Source: Pseudomonadales bacterium (GTDB taxonomy: Bacteria > Pseudomonadota > Gammaproteobacteria > Pseudomonadales > UBA7239). Taken from it: a DNA stretch of 5,116 nucleotides. The notes under the pieces were generated by a model. The model saw nothing but the letters and a program-made list of their open reading frames with translations. It was not told the DNA's origin and searched no databases. The translations under genes were made by a program, and so were the position numbers. Positions 1 to 5,116 of this stretch are shown here, in pieces. Numbering within the stretch: position 1 is the first letter of the stretch; each line of letters begins with the position of its first letter. The stretch spans positions 1-5,116 of the forward strand of contig JAGRJA010000275.1 in NCBI GenBank assembly GCA_020443005.1, given 5' to 3'.

Positions 1-604
1 GCACCAAAAGCTGCAAATTCGGTCTTATGCGATAAACAAGCAGACACGCCAGTGGAACAGACAGAAAAAAAGTCCACAAACTGTCTACACGAGCAACATC
101 AAACCAGAAATCGGTAAACCAGTACATGGCCACAATGAAGCCGGCACCCACAAAAGCAAAAAGCCTGTTTCGGCTATATTCATAAACAACCCAGCCAATG
201 CTGCACATAACGCCGATAGAAGCGCAGAAAGAAACAAGACGAAGCGGAAAAAAACCCCAACCAAGAATGCCGGTAAAAAATGCCGAAATATAATAATAAA
301 ACGGTGTATAGAGTGCCGGGATAAAATCCATTGAGGGTTGTGTGTACAGAGGCAGTCCATCGAGAACACGCGTCACTTGGTGTAATACGCCTCCCTCAAT
401 CCACTCGATTTCATAGGGATAGGACAAGCGTTGCAAGCTTACTGAAAAAAAGCAGACAAACAAAAATACAACCAGACCAGGCAGAAGGAAATAAACCCAT
501 GTGCGGGGGTCTTTTTTTTGTTTCACCAACATCAGTTTTGCCCCGAATTGCGTTAGAAATGTACGGTAACTTTTTGCAACCCGGGGCTGCCTATGCTCTG
601 CCAT
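1..604 (-). CDS. GT-C type polytopic membrane glycosyltransferase (GT39-like), 3' end beyond window
   Basis: This open frame runs uninterrupted from an ATG at 604 to the left edge (201 codons), so the C-terminus is missing. The protein has a basic N-terminus, a first membrane helix at about residues 36-58, then a loop containing YPYEIEWIEGG (62-72, with an E65-x-E67 acidic pair), LDGLPLY (81-87) and YTPFYYY (99-105). Further hydrophobic segments lie at about 107-141, 149-166 and 178-191, with ARVDSLW at 171-177. The 'EWxEGG ... GxPLY ... YxPxYYY ... ARVDSLW' pattern is typical of bacterial integral membrane proteins related to glycosyltransferase family 39. These are inferred to use a polyprenyl-phosphate sugar at the periplasmic face; the substrate is unknown. 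It overlaps the end of the upstream co-oriented gene by 52 bp, so the two are probably one operon. The start is uncertain: an in-frame ATG at 532 (residue 25) would remove the overlap and has a GGGG tract 8 nt upstream, while the 604 start has no clear ribosome site. Confidence 0.85.
   Translation of the reverse strand, partial: MAEHRQPRVAKSYRTFLTQFGAKLMLVKQKKDPRTWVYFLLPGLVVFLFVCFFSVSLQRLSYPYEIEWIEGGVLHQVTRVLDGLPLYTQPSMDFIPALYTPFYYYISAFFTGILGWGFFPLRLVSFCASIGVMCSIGWVVYEYSRNRLFAFVGAGFIVAMYWFTDFWFDVARVDSLWTFFLSVPLACLLVYRIRPNLQLLV
541..544 (-). promoter_or_regulatory. Possible ribosome binding site for an internal start at 532
   Basis: Read on the minus strand, the sequence is GGGG followed by 8 nt and then ATG at 532-530. 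This G-rich tract is the only Shine-Dalgarno-like element near either candidate start of the leftmost gene. Using it would give a protein starting MLVKQKKDPRTW just ahead of the first membrane helix, and a 20-bp gap to the upstream stop codon instead of a 52-bp overlap. It is not a canonical GGAG/GAGG core, so the support is modest. Confidence 0.25.
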
Positions 605-2241
605 AATGATTTTTTTACGGCAACGAGCTGCCATATTTCCGGCTCAAGATGACCGTGCTGTTCAAAAACAATCTGATAGCCAAACTTGTTCATCATCTCT
701 CTTGTATCACCCAATGCCGAGGCCTGCCAGATATCAAAAATAATGTCTGCTTCAGGTATGTCACATTTGTTGGCCAGCTTTTTTCGAGCCAAAAGGTAAT
801 AATAAGGAACGATGCCTTCGATGCCCAGCGCACCTCTTGGTTTGTCTTTGGTCACTTCACAATCGGTAAAACTTTTTTCTATCAGCCCGTTTCTGTCCAG
901 GAAATGTATACGACCGGGGTACAGGGTAGCAAGATTGTAGCTCAACATGCCCATTTGACCACTCAAGACCGTTAACTGCCCTTCAGTGTGCAATAATTCC
1001 GGAACCAGTTTGTGCAAAAAATTCACGGTTGGTATATTGACCAGATTGTCTCTGGACTGGCGCTCAAAAAAATCATAGCGACTGCTATCAATCAGGTCGG
1101 CATCGCCAGAAAAACCTGCCGGTGAAACCGACTCTCTGAGTGAATGTGTGAATGCCAACTGGCAAACAGTGACAAGAAAAACAATACCCAACTGTTTGCC
1201 GGCAGAAAACCTGTTCAGACAACTTCCCACAAGCAGAACAAACACGCCGGTCACTGGCACAAAAAATCGATAGGCGCTCATCCAGTCTCCCCCCATCAAA
1301 ATAATGAGGCCGCAATAGGACAACAGACAGAACAGGGCTAGGCACTGATAAAGGTTAAGTGATTTTTTTGGCAGCTTCAGGGTCATAGACACAACAGAAA
1401 GCAAACCAAGCAGATAAACCGGCAAAAGCATGGGGCTTGCAAGAGGCCGTATGAAGTAATAGAAGCCCGTCATCAGTCTGGCAAGGGTAAAACTGCCAGC
1501 CTTGGCCTCGACAGGCTGTGGAAACAGACTCCCGAAATAGCTATAGCGAAAACCAAAAACCAGCATCGCCGCCAGAAAAACAAACACCACCATTTGTAAA
1601 ATTATCGTCCAGCTGACTTTATCGGGCAGAAAATAGCGAAGTGGCAAGGCCAGAGATAGCATCAGAACGGGCAGATAGAGCGGCATTTCCGGTCTTACGG
1701 AAACCAGTAACAAAGAGCTAACAAGAAAAAGGAAGCGATGAAACGGTGTTGTAAATTGGCAAAGGGTTGCGCCGCTGATGAGCCAGCCCAGCATCAGCAA
1801 AGTCACAACCGGGCTTTCAAGACCACTCAACGCCCAGTAAATAAAACTGCTGTTACCCGCCAGCAAGACGACACAGACAAATGGGGAGCACGCAAAGCGA
1901 ACGGCCAGACCATACACAACCGGCAACACCAGAAGGGCTGCCACGAGAGTGACTGCATGCCCTGCCAATACAGGCCCGCAATCCGCCAACGCCATTAAGG
2001 CAGCCGTTACCAGCGTGTGGAGCAAGGAAGAACTCTGTTCAACCCTGTCGAGATTGTAATTAACTATTTCACCCTGTTGAACCAGACTCCAGGCACTGAA
2101 AAAAGTAATATGGGCATCATCAATGCCGGTTGAATAATTCAATACAGCCATCGAAAACAAAAGCAGCACAAGCCCGCTCAACAAACACGGAAAAGGTTTG
2201 CTCATTTGCGCGAGAAAAAGGGCTGGATCGAAAGTTTTCAT
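553..2241 (-). CDS. GT-C type membrane glycosyltransferase, AftB/GT89-like, with C-terminal periplasmic domain
   Basis: This 562-residue polytopic protein has its first membrane helix at about 17-36. It is followed by a loop with IDDAHIT (40-46), whose D41-D42 pair is the likely GT-C acidic motif that binds metal or the lipid-phosphate donor, and RVEQSSSLLHTL (66-77). Later landmarks are ALSGLESP (137-144), VRPEMPLYLP (182-191), YFGSLFPQPVEAK (235-247) and GGDWMSAYRFFVPV (327-340). This order, DDAxI then RVExxSS, SGLE, RPE, a YFGxxxP...AK loop and GGDWM...R, resembles bacterial proteins distantly related to mycobacterial arabinofuranosyltransferase AftB. Helices end near 370, and residues of about 380-562 form a hydrophilic domain with an SGQMGMLSYN...FLDRNGLIEKS segment, usual in this group. 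The expected role is transfer of a sugar from a polyprenyl-phosphate donor outside the inner membrane; sugar and acceptor are unknown. The start is the first ATG after an in-frame TGA directly before it. There is no obvious ribosome site. It is first in a leftward operon with the edge gene. Confidence 0.85.
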   Translation of the reverse strand: MKTFDPALFLAQMSKPFPCLLSGLVLLLFSMAVLNYSTGIDDAHITFFSAWSLVQQGEIVNYNLDRVEQSSSLLHTLVTAALMALADCGPVLAGHAVTLVAALLVLPVVYGLAVRFACSPFVCVVLLAGNSSFIYWALSGLESPVVTLLMLGWLISGATLCQFTTPFHRFLFLVSSLLLVSVRPEMPLYLPVLMLSLALPLRYFLPDKVSWTIILQMVVFVFLAAMLVFGFRYSYFGSLFPQPVEAKAGSFTLARLMTGFYYFIRPLASPMLLPVYLLGLLSVVSMTLKLPKKSLNLYQCLALFCLLSYCGLIILMGGDWMSAYRFFVPVTGVFVLLVGSCLNRFSAGKQLGIVFLVTVCQLAFTHSLRESVSPAGFSGDADLIDSSRYDFFERQSRDNLVNIPTVNFLHKLVPELLHTEGQLTVLSGQMGMLSYNLATLYPGRIHFLDRNGLIEKSFTDCEVTKDKPRGALGIEGIVPYYYLLARKKLANKCDIPEADIIFDIWQASALGDTREMMNKFGYQIVFEQHGHLEPEIWQLVAVKKSLWQSIGSPGLQKVTVHF

Positions 2242-2255
2242 TCACATAAACGAAT

Positions 2256-2261
2256 ATTCTA
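2256..2261 (-). promoter_or_regulatory. Weak -10-like element for the leftward genes
   Basis: Read on the minus strand the hexamer is TAGAAT, five of six matches to TATAAT, lying 14 nt before the ATG at 2241. No good -35 box sits 16-18 bp further upstream; the best sequences there, such as ATTTCA, match TTGACA poorly. A start from here would give a leader of only a few bases. It overlaps the 8-bp palindrome GAATATTC (2252-2259). It is recorded as the best candidate only. Confidence 0.2.
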
Positions 2262-2311
2262 TCTGACTCATGCTACTTGAAATGCCCTTGAAAGAACACT
2301 GAAATGAGCGC

Positions 2312-2340
2312 TTGCGGGCAGAGAGAAAGCTCGCCATAAT
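2312..2340 (+). promoter_or_regulatory. Candidate sigma70-type promoter for the rightward GT-C gene
   Basis: TTGCGG at 2312-2317 is separated by exactly 17 bp from CATAAT at 2335-2340. The -10 matches five of six consensus positions and the -35 matches the key TTG. Initiation about 7 nt downstream would give a leader of roughly 25 nt before the GTG at 2373. It lies in the 131-bp divergent intergenic region (2242-2372), the expected place for a promoter. No operator was recognised; short complementary GAGC/GCTC arms around this region are too weak to call. Confidence 0.35.
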
Positions 2341-2372
2341 CTTTTCGGAACAATTCCCAGCCAGAGAAAACA

Positions 2373-4157
2373 GTGCCTGAAAAAATACTCGCCCCTGCAA
2401 GATTCGCCCTGCTGCTTGTTGTTTTAGTCCTGTTTTTTGTCTTTCAATTCAATCATGCGCTCGCTCTGCCACCCATCACCGATGATGCATGGATGGCCAC
2501 CATTGCCAAAAACTGGGCATCCGGTTTTGGCTGGGCAAGTAGTTACGGAGAAAAATACCCCTTCGACCCTCAAATCACTACCGGGCCGGGGCTACTGGCT
2601 TTTATATCGATTGCCATCCATTTTTTCGGTAATGCAATCTGGCTGCCTCGTGTTATCTCACTCTTGCTGCATATGACGCTTTATTTTGTCTTTCTTTGGC
2701 AGATGAGAAAAACAATTGCGGACGACAGGCAATTCAGTTACTTCGCCATGCTTATGACCGGAATATTCGCCACGCTGCACTGGCATATGTGGATTGTTTC
2801 TCTTGGTGATCTCAGTGCCCTGCTTTACATAATGAATGCTGCAGTGTTTCTTTTTCAGGCCTGTGAGCAGAAACGCGCACTGCATTTTTTCATTTCCGGT
2901 GTATTTGCAGCACTTGCCATACTCAGCAAATTAATTGCCATCATTCCTGCAATCGGGCTCATCCCCTGTATGTTTGTTTCGCTATACGCTACAGCCACTC
3001 TATGGCGTAAATCCCTGTATCACCTGTTACTGTATTTAGCGCCCTGCCTGGTTTTGACGGGCGTTTGGCATCTCTATGAAACATCAACCATCATGCAACT
3101 CTCTCCCGAGCAACAGCTCCTTCACAGAATCCGTTTCACGCACAATTTCAACATCAGCGGCTCTGGCATCGCCTGGTTCAGCCAAAACATAAACAACCCG
3201 GCGTTTCTTGCCGAATTTCTTCGGCGTGCCGTAGACAACCTCACCAATTACAACGAGATTGTATCCAGACAGTGGCGATTGATACCCCAAATCGTCAGCA
3301 CCATTGTCATGAGTTTGCTGCTTTGCACAATTTACTGCTTTCGCCTGGCCAAAAAAAAACAAAACAGCCTGGTCATTTTTTTCCTGCTGCCTGCTTCGTT
3401 TTACCTGATCTGGGCCATACTGATCGGAGATGCCGGTTATGGTCGTTATATTTATTGTGGCTTGTACCTTGCCGCTTGTGGCTTGTGTCTGTTATTGGCA
3501 AGAAAAATTTTTCTTTCATGTCTATTGTTTTTCTATTTGTGTATCAACCTCTGCTTCCCACCGCTCAATATTCTTTACGGCAATCTCACTGAGTGGCAGA
3601 AAATACCCTCTCCCCAGATGCTTGCCTTGAAGGCCCTGACCAATGAAATCAACAGCAAATACGCAAAGGAGCAACTTTCATCTTGTAGCAATATCTTTTC
3701 CAGAGAAGTTGAATACGCGCTTTCGGGCGCAAACCGTCTTCCCGATTGCCATTATCTTCTGGGTGAGCTTGTCGCATTTAACCCGGAAAACTATCGAAAA
3801 AGACATTCTTCGGTAAAATTCGCAAGCGAGGATGAAATGCTTGGGCACTATATAAAATCGGTCATTTCACGCAAAGACCCGAATGCGGTTGCACCTGTTG
3901 TTTGGCAAGCCGGGCATTTTTCCGGTTTTTACGCCATCGAAAACCCCCTGGGTAGTGCCTATAAAAACTTCGGCAGAGGCAAACAATACACAACCATCAC
4001 GGAAGGCTGTACCTCGGTTTACAAAAATGCGTTCTACAGTATTGCTTTCTGTAGCAGAGAACATCTTGAAAGCGTTTTTGAAAAGAATGGCGGCATAAAC
4101 TTTATCCCGCCCCAATGGCAGGATAAATACTGGTTAGCAATAAACAAAAATCAATAA
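2373..4157 (+). CDS. GT-C type membrane glycosyltransferase (GT39/PMT-like) with cysteine-containing periplasmic domain
   Basis: This 594-residue polytopic protein has a first membrane helix at about 9-32, ended by PPITDDAW (33-40), whose D37-D38 pair is the probable GT-C acidic motif in the first periplasmic loop. Next come PFDPQITTGPGLL (63-75) and LPRVIS (91-96), then SLGDLSALLY (143-152), ILSKLIAIIP (183-192) and IGDAGYGRYIY (351-361), with many hydrophobic segments up to about 400. The 'DDAW...GxG...ITTGP' loop is like that of family 39 relatives that use polyprenyl-phosphate sugars. Residues of about 415-594 are hydrophilic and probably periplasmic, and hold four cysteines (438, 459, 546, 560) that could form disulfides. 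The sugar and acceptor cannot be inferred. The start is GTG, preceded by only a weak AGAG at 2363-2366; an in-frame TAA at 2337-2339 blocks earlier starts, and the next methionine (residue 41) would delete the first helix. It is divergent from the other two GT-C genes and 31 bp upstream of the DUF1538 pair. Confidence 0.85.
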   Translation: MPEKILAPARFALLLVVLVLFFVFQFNHALALPPITDDAWMATIAKNWASGFGWASSYGEKYPFDPQITTGPGLLAFISIAIHFFGNAIWLPRVISLLLHMTLYFVFLWQMRKTIADDRQFSYFAMLMTGIFATLHWHMWIVSLGDLSALLYIMNAAVFLFQACEQKRALHFFISGVFAALAILSKLIAIIPAIGLIPCMFVSLYATATLWRKSLYHLLLYLAPCLVLTGVWHLYETSTIMQLSPEQQLLHRIRFTHNFNISGSGIAWFSQNINNPAFLAEFLRRAVDNLTNYNEIVSRQWRLIPQIVSTIVMSLLLCTIYCFRLAKKKQNSLVIFFLLPASFYLIWAILIGDAGYGRYIYCGLYLAACGLCLLLARKIFLSCLLFFYLCINLCFPPLNILYGNLTEWQKIPSPQMLALKALTNEINSKYAKEQLSSCSNIFSREVEYALSGANRLPDCHYLLGELVAFNPENYRKRHSSVKFASEDEMLGHYIKSVISRKDPNAVAPVVWQAGHFSGFYAIENPLGSAYKNFGRGKQYTTITEGCTSVYKNAFYSIAFCSREHLESVFEKNGGINFIPPQWQDKYWLAINKNQ

Positions 4158-4188
4158 AATAACAGCCAGAAATTGTTAACATGGGCCG

Positions 4189-4923
4189 ATGAAAAAGAAT
4201 TTATTTCAATTCCTGAAAATCACCATGGGGAGCCTGAGAGATCTGGCGCCGGTTGTTATCGTGGTTATTTTTTTCCAGTTTGCCATACTGCAACAACCCC
4301 TGCCAAACGCCGCCGAATTGATTTCAGGTCTTCTTTTAGTGCTTTTTGGCTTGACCTTTTTTATTTTCGGGCTGGAAATGGGGCTTTTCCCTATCGGAGA
4401 ATCCATGGCCCACGCCTTTGCCAGAAAAGGCAGTGTTTTCTGGCTGCTGTGTTTTTCGTTTTCCCTCGGCTTCGGTACAACAATTGCCGAGCCTGCACTG
4501 ATCGCTGTCGCCAATGAGGCGGCTCAAATTGCCGCCGAGGGCAATGTCGTTGAAGACAGTGTGCGTTCAAAAGCACGATATGCGGATGGTTTGCGCCTTA
4601 CCGTTGCATTATCTGTTGGTGTGGCAATTGTGGTTGGCGTACTCAGAATTCTTAAGGGTTGGTCAATCCAGTATATGATTATGGGTGGCTATATTCTGGT
4701 TGTTATTATGACGGCTGTTGCCCCAAAGGAAATTATTGGTATTGCCTATGACTCCGGTGGTGTAACAACTTCTACGATCACAGTACCTCTTGTTACGGCA
4801 CTCGGCGTGGGTCTGGCGTCTTCAATTAAAGGAAGGAACCCGATGATTGATGGCTTCGGCCTGATCGCTTTCGCCTCACTGACACCCATGATTTTCGTCA
4901 TGGCATACGGGATGATGTTCTGA
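4189..4923 (+). CDS. DUF1538 membrane protein, first subunit of a UmpAB-like Na+(Li+,K+)/H+ antiporter pair
   Basis: This 244-residue, strongly hydrophobic protein is of normal length for a DUF1538 family member. Recognisable blocks are FGLEMGLFPIGE (60-71), LGFGTTIAEPAL (93-104), YDSGGVTTSTITVPL (187-201) with the following glycine-rich helix, and DGFGLIAFASLTPM (221-234). Helices lie at about 19-34, 43-65, 82-98, 137-152, 162-178, 192-211 and 222-243, with a hydrophilic linker near 107-132. E101 and D188 sit in the conserved glycine-rich blocks and are candidates for ion or proton coupling; that is inference. DUF1538 proteins occur as adjacent pairs. A Halomonas pair named UmpAB was reported to act as a heterodimeric Na+(Li+,K+)/H+ antiporter in the cytoplasmic membrane, helping with salt and alkaline pH. 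The ATG at 4189 is the first possible start after an in-frame TAA at 4177-4179; a weak GGG lies 3 nt upstream. The stop overlaps the next start. Family assignment is firm; the antiporter role is by homology. Confidence 0.9.
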   Translation: MKKNLFQFLKITMGSLRDLAPVVIVVIFFQFAILQQPLPNAAELISGLLLVLFGLTFFIFGLEMGLFPIGESMAHAFARKGSVFWLLCFSFSLGFGTTIAEPALIAVANEAAQIAAEGNVVEDSVRSKARYADGLRLTVALSVGVAIVVGVLRILKGWSIQYMIMGGYILVVIMTAVAPKEIIGIAYDSGGVTTSTITVPLVTALGVGLASSIKGRNPMIDGFGLIAFASLTPMIFVMAYGMMF

Positions 4924-5116
4924 TGGAAACTGTTTTTTCGCTGTCAGGGCTGTTACAAACACTACTGTCAACCCTTCAGGATGTCGCGCCTATCATTGCC
5001 ATTCTGATGGGGTTTCAACTGCTGGTCATTCGAAAACCGATTCCGAATCAAAAGAAGATCTTCATCGGTTTTTTTTATGTGCTCATCGGGTTGACACTTT
5101 TTCTGGTCGGGCTTGA
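4923..5116 (+). CDS. DUF1538 membrane protein, second subunit of the pair, 3' end beyond window
   Basis: The ATG at 4923-4925 shares its A with the TGA stop of the preceding gene (TGATG), so the two are probably translationally coupled. The frame is open to the right edge, giving 64 complete codons. Residues 12-64 align without gaps to residues 10-62 of the upstream protein, with 18 identities in 53 by hand, including D-x-AP, FQ, P-x-PN and VL-x-GLT-x-F-x-x-GL. It is therefore a paralogue starting with the same two-helix DUF1538 block (helices at about 22-35 and 46-64). A G-rich stretch (ACGGGATGATG, 4908-4918) inside the upstream gene could serve as ribosome site. By analogy with Halomonas UmpAB, both proteins would be needed to form a working cation/proton antiporter. 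The conserved downstream blocks lie outside the window. Confidence 0.88.
   Translation, partial: METVFSLSGLLQTLLSTLQDVAPIIAILMGFQLLVIRKPIPNQKKIFIGFFYVLIGLTLFLVGL

Noticed and set aside
85..369. 94-codon open frame on the minus strand with hydrophobic residues
   Set aside because: It is an out-of-frame reading of the leftmost GT-C gene, which has clear family motifs in the other frame.
331..606. 91-codon open frame on the plus strand
   Set aside because: It is antisense to the leftmost GT-C gene, shows no recognisable motif, and its composition is typical of a shadow.
649..975. 108-codon open frame on the plus strand
   Set aside because: It lies entirely antisense to the middle GT-C gene, which is well supported by motifs and length.
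2306..2334. Short GAGC...GCTC inverted arms in the divergent gap
   Set aside because: The stem is only four base pairs with a long loop, too weak for an operator or hairpin.
4134..4160. Possible promoter TTAGCA ... TAAAAT before the DUF1538 pair
   Set aside because: The spacer is only 15 bp and the region is A-rich, so such matches arise easily by chance; it also overlaps the end of the upstream gene.
4206..4514. 102-codon open frame on the minus strand
   Set aside because: It is antisense to the first DUF1538 gene, whose family blocks are clear; the antisense product has no domain I recognise.
4173..4517. 114-codon plus-strand frame beginning 16 bp before the first DUF1538 start
   Set aside because: It is an alternative frame over the conserved DUF1538 coding sequence, and its product looks like a random arginine- and cysteine-rich translation.
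1..5116. Mobile element, CRISPR, tRNA or defence-system signatures
   Set aside because: No terminal inverted repeats, direct-repeat arrays, transposase or integrase motifs, cloverleaf sequences or nuclease domains were seen on either strand.

Overview
The window looks like ordinary chromosomal DNA from a Gram-negative bacterium of moderate GC content. A marine or halotolerant gammaproteobacterium is my best guess, because paired DUF1538 genes and bacterial GT-C membrane glycosyltransferases are familiar there. That is inference from family knowledge; no rRNA or marker gene is present. I see no tRNA, rRNA, CRISPR array, insertion sequence or phage gene.

Layout. Left half (1-2241), minus strand: two co-oriented genes for polytopic membrane proteins of the GT-C glycosyltransferase type. 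The upstream one (553-2241) is complete, with 562 residues. The downstream one (604 to the left edge) is cut by the window and has an intact reading frame throughout. Middle: a 131-bp divergent intergenic region (2242-2372) with a reasonable sigma70-like promoter for the rightward gene and only a weak one for the leftward gene. Right half, plus strand: a third GT-C-like protein (2373-4157, 594 residues), then, after 31 bp, a pair of DUF1538 membrane protein genes (4189-4923 and 4923 to the right edge) coupled by a TGATG stop/start overlap.

How the genes may work together. The three GT-C-like proteins share one design: an acidic motif in the first extracytoplasmic loop and many membrane helices. 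The two complete ones also end in a sizeable soluble C-terminal domain, which should lie in the periplasm. Enzymes of this kind move a sugar from a polyprenyl-phosphate carrier to a lipid, glycan or protein on the outer face of the inner membrane. The cluster may therefore decorate an envelope glycan, but donor and acceptor cannot be read from the sequence. The DUF1538 pair matches the arrangement of UmpAB, reported from Halomonas as a two-subunit Na+(Li+,K+)/H+ antiporter. It is probably a separate function, although the short gap leaves co-transcription with the third glycosyltransferase possible.

Nothing here clearly amounts to an undescribed system. The most useful points are the easily missed edge gene on the minus strand, the three divergent GT-C proteins clustered together, and the translationally coupled antiporter-like pair.
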